NCBI GenBank assembly: GCA_016705695.1
Contig: JADJLA010000003.1
Coordinates: 1-64,000 of the forward strand
From: Sphingobacteriaceae bacterium
GTDB lineage: Bacteria; Bacteroidota; Bacteroidia; B-17B0; Aurantibacillaceae
Length of the DNA: 64,000 bases
Reading direction: 5' to 3'
A program made the translations under genes and the position numbers. The notes beneath the pieces were generated by a model. It was not told where the DNA came from and searched no databases. It saw only the letters and a program-made list of their open reading frames with translations. Shown one piece after another: positions 18,890 to 27,538 of this stretch (position 1 is the first letter of the stretch; every line of letters begins with the position of its first letter).

Positions 18890-19377
18890 TGAAGAAAATC
18901 ATATTTTATATTCTTCTGGCTTCAAGTTTATTTTCCTTAACCACATGTAAAAAATATCCTGAGAACAGATTGTGGTTTAAAAATCCTGAAAGAATATATC
19001 CCTTCCAGGGTAATTTAACTAAGTATACTGTTAATGGAATTGACAGTTTGGATTTATTGAATGCTTATTGGGGTAATCAATTTGGGTTGGTTAAGGATAT
19101 TAGACAAATTAAATTTTCCACAACGTATAATACTCCTAATGAACCTCGGGCAACTTTAATTTTTTCTGGTGGACTTTCAACAAGTTTGTATTATAGCTTT
19201 GGTTGCAAAAAGAGATGTATTAATATTTCGATGTATAGGGATACTGCGATTTATAAAAAAAGACTCTTTATTAGTGATCAAATAGCATGGAAAATTAATC
19301 GTTTAGCAAAAAGTGGCCCTTTTAAAATCGAAACAACGCTAGATAATGGCAATAAATATGAGATCCAAATTGAATAA
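18889..19377 (+). CDS. Small hypothetical lipoprotein
   Basis: The 162-residue protein has a lipoprotein signal ending in SLTTC followed by KKYPENRLW. The remainder is short beta-type sequence with two further Cys (FGCKKRC) and no family I recognise. It sits between nadK and the DUF6089 gene, which in relatives I recall as direct neighbours, so it may be a lineage-specific addition. Its ATG overlaps the nadK stop by one base and an AGGAGG lies immediately upstream. Confidence 0.75.
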   Translation: MKKIIFYILLASSLFSLTTCKKYPENRLWFKNPERIYPFQGNLTKYTVNGIDSLDLLNAYWGNQFGLVKDIRQIKFSTTYNTPNEPRATLIFSGGLSTSLYYSFGCKKRCINISMYRDTAIYKKRLFISDQIAWKINRLAKSGPFKIETTLDNGNKYEIQIE

Positions 19378-19416
19378 ACCATTAACAATAAATCCCCTAA
19401 TTTTACGTTATACAAA

Positions 19417-20241
19417 TTGATGCGCTTAAAGCTGGTATATATCTTATCTTTCTTAGTGGTGTTTTCGGCTTTTGCCCAAACAGCCAAGCGTAATTTTCGT
19501 CAGCGCGAAATAGGAGTATTTTTAGGAGGTTCATACTACATTGGCGATATCAATACCTTTAAACATTTTGTGTATTCAAAACCGGCAGCCGGAATTTTTT
19601 TTAGATACACCACCAATTACCGTTACGCGTTTCGTTTTGGATTTAATTACGGAAGAATAGCGGCTGCTGATTCAAAAAGCAAAAGCGCCGATCAACTTTT
19701 ACGCAACGCAAGCTTTCGTTCGGATATTTACGAATTGCACATTCTTTCTGAATTTAATTTTGTAGAGTATCGCATTGGGCATAACAAACATTATTTTACC
19801 ATGTTCATTTTTGCCGGTGTAGCGGGTTTTCATCATAATCCCCAAGCAAATATTGATAATGGCAGAGGATGGCAAACGTTGCAGAACATTCACACCGAAG
19901 GACAAAAAAAAGGATACCCACTATATCAATTTTCTATTCCTTTTGGAATTGGATTTAAGTACAACCTTTGGGATTTTATGGGTATTGGTTTGGAGTGGGG
20001 TCCGCGCAAAACTTTTACCGATTATTTAGATGATGTTTCAGGACTATATCCTGATCCCTCGCTTAGTCCCAATGCGGTTGCCTACACATACCCTAATAAA
20101 GTTCCTGCAGATCTTATTGGCACCATGCGTGGAAATCCTCGCACAAAAGATTGGTATTTTTATTATGGTGTTTCCGTAAACTTCAAACTCCGCGATCGTG
20201 GGGGCCCTTGTTATGGGGTGAATAATAACAAGTATAATTAG
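19417..20241 (+). CDS. DUF6089-type outer-membrane beta-barrel protein
   Basis: The 274-residue protein has a signal peptide ending in FAQ, then REIGVFLGGSYYIGDIN and YRYAFRFGFNYGRI, typical of a small Bacteroidota barrel seen downstream of nadK. The expected next genes in many relatives, isoprenyl transferase uppS and bamA, are not here; a GC-rich repeat starts 29 nt after the stop. Function is unknown; an envelope biogenesis role is suggested only by that usual neighbourhood. Confidence 0.75.
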   Translation: MMRLKLVYILSFLVVFSAFAQTAKRNFRQREIGVFLGGSYYIGDINTFKHFVYSKPAAGIFFRYTTNYRYAFRFGFNYGRIAAADSKSKSADQLLRNASFRSDIYELHILSEFNFVEYRIGHNKHYFTMFIFAGVAGFHHNPQANIDNGRGWQTLQNIHTEGQKKGYPLYQFSIPFGIGFKYNLWDFMGIGLEWGPRKTFTDYLDDVSGLYPDPSLSPNAVAYTYPNKVPADLIGTMRGNPRTKDWYFYYGVSVNFKLRDRGGPCYGVNNNKYN

Positions 20242-20269
20242 ATCTTTTATTTTAGCACTTAGTTTTTTT

Positions 20270-20642
20270 GGGCGTGCCGACAAGCTCATCCGATATACGC
20301 TGGAAATTCGCTTGCCGTCGCGCTTTTCGCTACAAGCCTGCTTGTCCTTTGCAATGTTTGTAGGGCTCCGGTAGCTCCTAAAGTCGCTTCCTCACCCAAC
20401 AAACATCCGCCGCGGCGGATGCAAAGTACTAAGCAGGGCTTTCCGCTTCTCCCGATAATTATCGGGACGCTCACGCGGGCGGTAATAAGAGACAACTGCC
20501 TCTTTTTACTGTCCCGCGCCAGGGGATGCGGAGGGTTTAGCTCTTTTTTGTAAGGCACGAACAAAAAAAGCCGAGCGAACAGCGAGCCCGGAGCAGCCCG
20601 ACCCCTTTGCTCCGTAATTCCATCGGCAAAGGGGAGGCGCCC
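20270..20642 (-). repeat. GC-rich dispersed repeat, copy 1
   Basis: This non-coding block is much richer in G+C than its surroundings. On the minus strand it starts with GGGCGCC and on the plus strand with GGGCGTGCC, forming imperfect terminal inverted repeats. Long stretches are the reverse complement of 55274-55670: the segment around GCTCCGGTAGCTCC, the CGTCGCGCTTTTCGC block and the AGAGACA-ctgcctctttt hairpin. A long internal stem (AAGCCTGCTTGTCC with its partner before AGCAGGGCTT) is preserved. Two perfect palindromes at 20405-20420 and 20450-20467 are present only in this copy. Short ORFs crossing it are not coding. Confidence 0.85.
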
Positions 20643-20743
20643 AAATAAGAAATATGGAAAATGAAGATTAAAGCAAGCTTCAAAAACACCCTAATCTACT
20701 GTTAAACAAACCCTTATCATCCGTAATTTTTATCAATATTCTT

Positions 20744-20772
20744 TTGAATTAAGGGATATTATTCTAACTTTG
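20744..20772 (+). promoter_or_regulatory. Bacteroidota-type promoter for ppiD
   Basis: TTG at 20744-20746, an 18-nt spacer and TAACTTTG at 20765-20772 match TTG-N17-23-TAnnTTTG, giving a leader of about 17 nt to the ATG at 20796. This favours that ATG over the TTG at 20790. Confidence 0.65.
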
Positions 20773-20795
20773 CCTTCCTAAATTTTTGATTGAAT

Positions 20796-22949
20796 ATGAG
20801 CATTTTAGAAAGTATTAGAAAGCGTACCGGTTTATTAGTTGGTATAGTTGGTTTAGCCCTTGTGATCTTTATCCTCGAAAGCCTTTTGGGTTCGGGTGGT
20901 TCCATTTTTGGTGGCGATGTAAATGAAGTGGGTGTTGTGAACGGAAAAAAAATTGACCGAAACGAATTTTACACCAAGGTTGAGAATCAGTTGAACGGTA
21001 TCCGTCAACAAAAACAAACAAATGATATCGACGATCAAACGCGCAAGCAAGTAGTTGAATATATTTTTCAATCTTATATTTCTGAATTGGTTATCAAGCC
21101 TCAGTACAATATGCTTGGACTTTCGGTTGGTGAAGATGAGTTGTATGAGAACATGGTGGTTAATCCATCGCAAGTTGTTATTCAACGTTTAACCGATCCA
21201 AACACGCGCCAGTTAAATCCTCAGTTTGCTTTACCCGATGGCACATTGGATCGCAATAAATGGAAACAAGTTGTTGCAAGTGTTACCGGCGATCAGGAAT
21301 TGGCTGTTAAGCAAATGGAAGAAGACGTATCTAATACTCGTTTGGCCGAAAAATATTCAGCGCTTATTAAAAAAGCAATTTATGTTACTTCTGCTGAGGC
21401 AAAAATCAATTACCAAACACAAGGCGCCAAATTAAATGTAAGTTTTGTAATGAAACGTTACGATTCAGTTGGAGATAGCGCTGTAAAAGTAAGCGATGAC
21501 GATCTTAAGAAATATTACGAAGAAAATAAATACAAGTACGTGAATAATAAGGCGAGCCGTAAAATTGAATACGTATCGTTTCCAATTGCTCCAAGTATTG
21601 ATGACGTAGCCGCTATTGAAAAAAACGCGATGGAAGTTGCAGACGCATTTAAAAATAAAAAGGCTTCTGAAGATAGCGCATTTATGATGGCGGAGAGTGA
21701 GAACGGACAAATTATTGTACAGGATTTTAGCCGTAAAAATATGGTGATCCGCGATACAACAGTTTACGTGGATCCGATCGGAACTGTTTATGGTCCTTAC
21801 AACGAAGGTGCTTATTTTAAGATCTACAAATTATCAGAGACCCGTAACATTGCCGATAGCTGCAAGGTTCGTCACATCTTGATTGGAACCATCGATCCTC
21901 AAACACAAAAGCCAACACGCGCTAAAGCCGCTGCTAAAAAAACAGCGGATAGTTTATTGGTTTTGATAAAGGATAAAAAAGTAACCTTCGACACTTTAGT
22001 AAAAACTATTAGTGATGATAAAGGAAGTATTGATAAAGGTGGAGATTATGGTTGGTTCAATGAGACCACTCAATTTGTTGAGCCGTTTAAAAATGCAGGT
22101 TTACAAGGTGTAAAAGGGAACATTAGTGTTGTTGAAACACCATTTGGTTATCACATTATTGAAGTGGTAGACCTAAGTACAACACGTCATACAAATTACC
22201 GTTTAGAGCAGATCTTTAAACCAATTGTTCCTAGCGAAGAAACAACCAAGCGTATCTTTGAAGAAGCAAAACAATTTGCCGGAGAAAATAGCAGCGCCGA
22301 ATTATTTGACAAAGGCATTGAAACAAAAAAATTAACCAAGCGTTTAGCAGATAATATCGACGAGAACGATATCACTATTCCGGGTTTAGAAAGTGCAAAG
22401 GAATTAGTACGTTGGGTTTACTCGGCAAATAAAGGCGATGTGAATTTATTTAGCTATAACGATAAGCACATGGTAGTTAAATTATCTTCTATAAAAGAAA
22501 AAGGGTTTTTACCTTTAGAAGATGTGAAGGATGATGTAATGGCAGAAGCAATTCAACAAAAGAAAGCAGAGCTATTCATGAACGAGTTCAAAGCAAAAGC
22601 AGCCGGTTCAACAAACGTGGATGATATTGCTAAGAAAATGAATTTGGAAGCTATGACACAGGATAATTTAGGACCTGAGTCGCACAACGTTCAAGGCATA
22701 GGACATGATGATGTTTTAGTGGGTACTGCAGCCGGAACAAAATTGGGCGCTGTATCTAAAGTGATAGCAGGTGAGGTAGGGGTATTTGTTGTAAAAGTAA
22801 ATGCGGTAATTCCCGGCGCTCCAACAACGGATTATAGAGAGCACAAGAAAATGTTAGAGCAAATGTATTCGTATCGTGCCGATACAGAATTCTATAGTGC
22901 TTTAAAAGAAAAAGCCAATATTGAGAATCATACCGGAAGATTTGAATAA
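20796..22949 (+). CDS. ppiD: PpiD/SurA-like periplasmic peptidyl-prolyl isomerase
   Basis: The protein (717 residues from the ATG) is anchored by one N-terminal membrane helix (TGLLVGIVGLALVIFILESLL) with the bulk in the periplasm. A SurA_N-like chaperone region covers about 40-200. A parvulin rotamase domain lies near 340-445 (VRHILIGT, then KGGDYGWF, then ETPFGYHIIEVVD). A second, degenerate rotamase-like region follows. PpiD homologues help fold outer-membrane and secreted proteins; many T9SS and barrel proteins in this window are plausible clients. The start matches the Bacteroidota form MSILESIRKRTGLL. A terminator follows the stop. Confidence 0.88.
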   Translation: MSILESIRKRTGLLVGIVGLALVIFILESLLGSGGSIFGGDVNEVGVVNGKKIDRNEFYTKVENQLNGIRQQKQTNDIDDQTRKQVVEYIFQSYISELVIKPQYNMLGLSVGEDELYENMVVNPSQVVIQRLTDPNTRQLNPQFALPDGTLDRNKWKQVVASVTGDQELAVKQMEEDVSNTRLAEKYSALIKKAIYVTSAEAKINYQTQGAKLNVSFVMKRYDSVGDSAVKVSDDDLKKYYEENKYKYVNNKASRKIEYVSFPIAPSIDDVAAIEKNAMEVADAFKNKKASEDSAFMMAESENGQIIVQDFSRKNMVIRDTTVYVDPIGTVYGPYNEGAYFKIYKLSETRNIADSCKVRHILIGTIDPQTQKPTRAKAAAKKTADSLLVLIKDKKVTFDTLVKTISDDKGSIDKGGDYGWFNETTQFVEPFKNAGLQGVKGNISVVETPFGYHIIEVVDLSTTRHTNYRLEQIFKPIVPSEETTKRIFEEAKQFAGENSSAELFDKGIETKKLTKRLADNIDENDITIPGLESAKELVRWVYSANKGDVNLFSYNDKHMVVKLSSIKEKGFLPLEDVKDDVMAEAIQQKKAELFMNEFKAKAAGSTNVDDIAKKMNLEAMTQDNLGPESHNVQGIGHDDVLVGTAAGTKLGAVSKVIAGEVGVFVVKVNAVIPGAPTTDYREHKKMLEQMYSYRADTEFYSALKEKANIENHTGRFE

Positions 22950-22967
22950 GGATAAAGGTATTTAAAA

Positions 22968-22997
22968 GAGCCCCCCACTAAAATGGGGGGCTTTTGC
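22968..22997 (+). terminator. Rho-independent terminator after ppiD
   Basis: GCCCCCCA pairs with TGGGGGGC around CTAAAA and is followed by TTTT, 20 nt after the ppiD stop. Confidence 0.85.
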
Positions 22998-23039
22998 ATT
23001 ACATCATTTTTTGAATTATCTTTAATAAAACCAAAACTC

Positions 23040-24728
23040 ATGTTTATGAAAAGAATCATACTTTTATTTTCAGCTATTATTTTATTAAGCATTAACGCAA
23101 GCGCTCAATTTAATTTAATGTGGGCTAAAAATATTGGCGGAGTAGATCCTGATGAAGGCCTAAGTGTTGTGACGGATGCAACAGGAAATGTGTATACGGT
23201 TGGAACTTTTTCGGGCACAGCCGATCTTGATCCTAGTGCTAGTACACTTAATTTTACTTCTATAGGCGATGAAGATGTTTATGTGATCAAACAAAACAGC
23301 ATTGGTGGTTTAATATGGGCTAAAACTTTTGGCGGAACAAATACGGATATACCGGCAGGAGTTGGTGTAGACAATTCAGGTAATGTTTATATTTCAGGAA
23401 CATATGGTGGTGCTATAGATCTTGATCCGAGCGCTGCAACGTTTTCTTTTTTTACAGGATCTATTGAAGTGTTTGTTTCTAAATTGGATGCTTCCGGTAA
23501 TTTTGTTTGGGGTGTAAGTATGGGAAGTGGCGCAAATGATAGAGCAACTGCAATGAAGGTAGACGGTTCGGGAAATGTATATACAACCGGAAGTTTTGAA
23601 GGTATGATGGATTTTGATCCGGGTGCGGGAACTTATAATATTACTCCTTTTGGATCAGGAGGAACAGATGTTTTTGTAAGTAAACTTAATACTAATGGGA
23701 ATTTTGTTTGGGCTGTAAATATGGGTGGCGTTGGTGTGGATGATCCTAAAGGAATTGTAGTTGACGCTTTATTTAATGTGTATGTTACAGGTTCTTTTGA
23801 AGATGTTGCGGATTTTGATACAGGCGCTTCTACATTTACGCTTTCGTCGTTAGACCAACAAGACGCTTTTGTTTGCAAGCTTGATGGTAATGGGGCTTTT
23901 GTTTGGGCAAAACAGTTTGGCGGCATAGATCGTCAAAGCGGAACCGGACTTGCACTGGAAGGAACTACGAATGTTTATATAACTGGAGAATATCAAAATA
24001 CGGTAGACCTTGATCCGAGCGTAGGAGCATTTACCGTAACATCAACCGGAGCTTTGTATTCTAGTTACGCAGTTAAGTTAAGCAGCGCCGGAAATTTTGT
24101 TTGGGCAAAAAACATAAGCGGATCAAATGATGTACTTGGTAACAAAATCGTCATCTCTCCTGCAGGTTTCGTGTATTGGTCGGGATACAATAAAGGTATA
24201 GCCGATCTAGATCCGGGTGCCGGAACTAATAATTCTAATGCAACAACAGGGTTCGACACATTTGTAACAAAACTCGACGCTTCCGGCGGCTATATGATAG
24301 CTGAGAGTTTTCCATATGTATGGAATTCGTTTGTTGTGAACACAACTTCAGAGATCATTTTAACCGGGAGATTTAACCTAACAAGAGATTTTGATCCTAC
24401 AGCAACAACTTCAACTATTACATCTGTGGGCTCAACGGATGGATGTATTGTAAAATTAAATCAACTTACTACTTCTATTTATGAAAGCGAAACTAAGGCT
24501 TCGCAAATTGTGATCTATCCAAATCCAAATAATGGAAGTTTTGTGATCAATGCAGAGGAAGGGTCAAAAGTGAGAGTTGTAAATGCATTAGGACAAGAAG
24601 TTGCAACGTACATTATTTCAAATGGCGAGCAAAAAATTAATTTGAACGAATGTAAAAGTGGAATTTACTTTTTGATTATGAGCAGTAACGGAAAGCAGAG
24701 CTGCAAAAAATTTGTGATCGCTAATTAA
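23040..24728 (+). CDS. T9SS cargo: SBBP-type beta-propeller protein with type A sorting domain
   Basis: I place the start at ATG 23040 (or 23046), because the longer ORF begins inside the ppiD terminator. A signal peptide ending in ASAQ is followed by about seven 60-65-residue blades of the form DxxGNVYVTGxFxGTxDFDPG...DxFVxKLDxxGxFVWAKxxGG, typical of SBBP/YncE-like propellers. The last 80 residues form a T9SS type A domain (IVIYPNPNNGSFVI ... LNECKSGIYFLIM ... KKFVIAN), which directs export across the outer membrane and surface attachment. Ligand unknown. The 3' end overlaps the convergent ABC ATPase gene by 4 bp. Confidence 0.85.
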   Translation: MFMKRIILLFSAIILLSINASAQFNLMWAKNIGGVDPDEGLSVVTDATGNVYTVGTFSGTADLDPSASTLNFTSIGDEDVYVIKQNSIGGLIWAKTFGGTNTDIPAGVGVDNSGNVYISGTYGGAIDLDPSAATFSFFTGSIEVFVSKLDASGNFVWGVSMGSGANDRATAMKVDGSGNVYTTGSFEGMMDFDPGAGTYNITPFGSGGTDVFVSKLNTNGNFVWAVNMGGVGVDDPKGIVVDALFNVYVTGSFEDVADFDTGASTFTLSSLDQQDAFVCKLDGNGAFVWAKQFGGIDRQSGTGLALEGTTNVYITGEYQNTVDLDPSVGAFTVTSTGALYSSYAVKLSSAGNFVWAKNISGSNDVLGNKIVISPAGFVYWSGYNKGIADLDPGAGTNNSNATTGFDTFVTKLDASGGYMIAESFPYVWNSFVVNTTSEIILTGRFNLTRDFDPTATTSTITSVGSTDGCIVKLNQLTTSIYESETKASQIVIYPNPNNGSFVINAEEGSKVRVVNALGQEVATYIISNGEQKINLNECKSGIYFLIMSSNGKQSCKKFVIAN

Positions 24729-26560
24729 TCTTTTTCCGGAGTCTTTAACCAATCGTTGAACGAATGGCTTTTATTCTTTTCTTCGAGATGCTTTTTAATA
24801 TCAGCCGCTCTTCCTTTTGGAATTGAACTAATAAGCCTTTGCGTGTATTCGCTTTTTGGATGGTTATAGATCTCGTCGGCATCACCCATCTCTTCAATTT
24901 TGCCTTGGTTCATTACCACCATACGGTCGCTCATGAATTTTACAACGCTGAGGTCGTGGCTAATAAAAATATAAGTGAACTTGAATTCTTTTTTTAGATC
25001 GTTCAGTAAGTTCAATACTTGTGCCTGCACACTCACGTCCAATGCACTCACACTCTCGTCACAAATAATGAATTTCGGATTCAATGATAAAGCACGAGCT
25101 ATACAAACCCTTTGACGTTGTCCTCCGCTAAACTCATGAGGATATCTGCTATAGTATTTGTATTCCAATCCAACTTTATCTAAAAGCTCCAATACCAATT
25201 TTTTACGATCACTATTATTTTTACCAATGCCATGTACGGTCATTGGTTCCATTAAGGCATCTCCAATGGTTAAACGTGGATTTAATGACGAGTAAGGATC
25301 CTGAAAAATGATCTGAATATCTTTTCTTAAAGAACGGAAATCACTTTCCTTCATGCGCAAAATTTCTTGACGACGGTAAAATATCTGACCTTCTTTTGCT
25401 TCAGTTAATTTTAAAATGGTTCTTCCTAAAGTAGATTTACCGCAACCGCTTTCTCCAACTAATCCTAATGTTTCCCCTTCAAAAATATCAAAACTCACAT
25501 CATCAACCGCTTTTGTCCAGTTCAATACTTTACCAAACATAGTTTTCTCGGCAGGAAACCATGTTTTCACATTTCTTAGTTCAAGGATCTTATCGCGCTG
25601 ATATAATTCTTTATGTTGTGCAATGCGCTCTTCCTTCGTTACCATAACATTCTTAAGCGCTTCGTTCACATCACGCTTTATCTCTTCGATCTCACCATCT
25701 TCATGACGGATCATAAAATCACTCACCACAGGTAAACGTTTTACGCGCATGTCTAATGGTGGACGACAAGCTAATAAGCTTTTTGTGTAAGGATGTTGTG
25801 GGTTGCTAAAAATATCTAATACATTTCCTTGTTCAACAATTTTACCTTTGTACATTACCACAACACGATCAGCTAACTCTGCAATAACCCCAAGATCATG
25901 AGTAATGAACATGATACCCATATTGTGTTCCTGCTGCAATTTTTGCATCAGATCTAATATTGTTTTTTGAACAGTTACGTCAAGCGCAGTTGTTGGCTCA
26001 TCAGCGATCAAAATTTTTGGATCGCAACTAATGGCCATGGCAATCATTACCCTTTGTTTTTGTCCACCAGATATTTGGTGAGGATAACGGTCCATCATTA
26101 GTTCAGGAGTTGGCAGTTGAACCTCGCGAAAAAGCTCAAGTGTTTTTAGTCGAGCTTCTTTTTTCGACATTTTTTTATGAAGCACCAAGGCTTCCATCAC
26201 CTGTTCGCCACATTTGATAACCGGATTCAGCGAGGTCATTGGTTCTTGGAAGATCATAGCGATTTCATTTCCCCTATAACCGCGCATTACTGTTTCCGGT
26301 GCTTTTACCAGATCAACAATTTTTCCGTTCTTATCTTTGTAAAGAATTTCCCCGCCGCTAACTCTACCCGGAGGATTTGGGATCAAAGCCATCACCGAAA
26401 GTGAGGTAACCGATTTACCAGATCCGCTTTCCCCAACAATACCTATGGTTTCGCCTTTATGGAGCGTAAAAGAAACATCGTTAACGGCCTTGATGTACTC
26501 GTCTTCAGTTTTGAATTCGGTAACAAGGTTTTTTATCTCTAAAAGGACTTCTTTCTCCAT
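24725..26560 (-). CDS. Fused two-domain ABC ATPase of peptide importer type (DppD-DppF fusion)
   Basis: The protein is 611 residues from the Met of [12 protein letters not shown] at 26560; the ORF could extend 13 codons upstream but those residues do not fit the family. NBD1 has Walker A GESGSGKS, signature SGGQKQRV and Walker [16 protein letters not shown]2 has [16 protein letters not shown] and [12 protein letters not shown]. The Pro of the usual Walker B DEP is Ser in NBD2, which I believe is common in this subfamily. Each half ends in the oligopeptide/dipeptide C-terminal extension. It should power uptake of peptides with permeases encoded elsewhere; the lipoprotein at 5345-7111 is a plausible partner. 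Confidence 0.92.
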   Translation of the reverse strand: MEKEVLLEIKNLVTEFKTEDEYIKAVNDVSFTLHKGETIGIVGESGSGKSVTSLSVMALIPNPPGRVSGGEILYKDKNGKIVDLVKAPETVMRGYRGNEIAMIFQEPMTSLNPVIKCGEQVMEALVLHKKMSKKEARLKTLELFREVQLPTPELMMDRYPHQISGGQKQRVMIAMAISCDPKILIADEPTTALDVTVQKTILDLMQKLQQEHNMGIMFITHDLGVIAELADRVVVMYKGKIVEQGNVLDIFSNPQHPYTKSLLACRPPLDMRVKRLPVVSDFMIRHEDGEIEEIKRDVNEALKNVMVTKEERIAQHKELYQRDKILELRNVKTWFPAEKTMFGKVLNWTKAVDDVSFDIFEGETLGLVGESGCGKSTLGRTILKLTEAKEGQIFYRRQEILRMKESDFRSLRKDIQIIFQDPYSSLNPRLTIGDALMEPMTVHGIGKNNSDRKKLVLELLDKVGLEYKYYSRYPHEFSGGQRQRVCIARALSLNPKFIICDESVSALDVSVQAQVLNLLNDLKKEFKFTYIFISHDLSVVKFMSDRMVVMNQGKIEEMGDADEIYNHPKSEYTQRLISSIPKGRAADIKKHLEEKNKSHSFNDWLKTPEKD

Positions 26561-26749
26561 AAAAATAGAACTAACGAAGTAAGCAATTATTTTCATCAAT
26601 CAAAAATGCTTTAGCCGTTATGTGCTTTTTTACCTATGAATTAATCTTAAAATAAATCTAAATAAGAACTCATTCCACATGTGCTTGTATCTTACTAGTA
26701 ATGAGCGCCGTATGAGTTTAAAAGTTGTAGGATTAAAAAGTTCCATTAA

Positions 26750-26780
26750 TTGCTTTTTTAGGTTTTGAATGATAGATTTG
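26750..26780 (+). promoter_or_regulatory. Bacteroidota-type promoter for sdhCAB
   Basis: TTG at 26750-26752, a 20-nt spacer and TAGATTTG at 26773-26780 match TTG-N17-23-TAnnTTTG, with a leader of about 25 nt before sdhC. The rest of 26561-26812 shows no gene. Confidence 0.65.
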
Positions 26781-26812
26781 TAGCTCTAAAATCAAATTAA
26801 TTCTTAATAAAT

Positions 26813-27502
26813 ATGAGTAACTCAGGTTTTTTAAAATCCTCAATTGGAAAGAAAGTTATTATGGGGGCAACCGGCCTTTTTCTTATCACTTTTCTTGTCG
26901 TGCACTGTTTCATTAATATGCTAATTTTCTTTAATGATGGAGGAGAGACATTTAATAAGGGCGCCGAATTTATGGGAACCAATTGGTTAATTCGTGCTAC
27001 GGAGATAATCCTTTTCGTTGGTTTAATATTACATGTGGTGCAGGCACTAGTGCTTACGCTTGAGAACCGCAAAGCTCGCCCTGTACCTTACGCCAAAGTA
27101 AATGGCGCTGCAAATAGTTCTTGGTATAGCCGATCAATGGGATTATTAGGAACACTTATTCTAATGTTCCTCATCATTCACTTACGACATTTTTGGGTAG
27201 AAAGTCGTTTTACTGATCATATTGCACACAATGAATATGAAAAATTGGCTGGTCAGGAAACAATGTATCGTGAAATGTTAGAGGTTTTTGAAAATCCAAT
27301 CGTAGTTCTTGTGTATGTTTTAGCCATGATCTCATTGGCGTATCATTTGCTTCATGGTTTTCAATCTGTTTTTCAAACCTTAGGATTAAATCATCGTAAA
27401 TACACACCACTAATCAAAAAGGCAGGTATTGTATTTTCAATTGTTATTAGTGTATTGTTCGCATCAATGCCAATAGCTATGCACTTTGGTTTCGTAAAAT
27501 AA
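26813..27502 (+). CDS. sdhC: Succinate dehydrogenase cytochrome b subunit
   Basis: This is the membrane anchor of complex II, type B: one 229-residue polypeptide with five membrane helices (for example VIMGATGLFLITFLVVHCF, ATEIILFVGLILHVVQALV, LGTLILMFLIIHLRHFW, VVLVYVLAMISLAYHLLHGF and the terminal VFSIVISVLFASMPIAM). Histidines in these helices (VVHCF, LILHVVQ, IIHLRHF, YHLLHGF) fit di-heme ligation and menaquinone chemistry known for this type. It heads the sdhCAB operon. Confidence 0.93.
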   Translation: MSNSGFLKSSIGKKVIMGATGLFLITFLVVHCFINMLIFFNDGGETFNKGAEFMGTNWLIRATEIILFVGLILHVVQALVLTLENRKARPVPYAKVNGAANSSWYSRSMGLLGTLILMFLIIHLRHFWVESRFTDHIAHNEYEKLAGQETMYREMLEVFENPIVVLVYVLAMISLAYHLLHGFQSVFQTLGLNHRKYTPLIKKAGIVFSIVISVLFASMPIAMHFGFVK

Positions 27503-27538
27503 TTTATAACTCATAATTCAACTTTTATATTTCAAGAT

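Noticed and set aside
20286..20564. 92-codon ORF on the minus strand in the GC-rich repeat
   Set aside because: It is not conserved as an ORF in the second copy (55274-55670), where insertions and frame differ; it reflects high G+C and low stop frequency.
22983..23039. Upstream start for the T9SS protein
   Set aside because: It lies inside the ppiD terminator hairpin; the signal peptide begins at MKRIILL.
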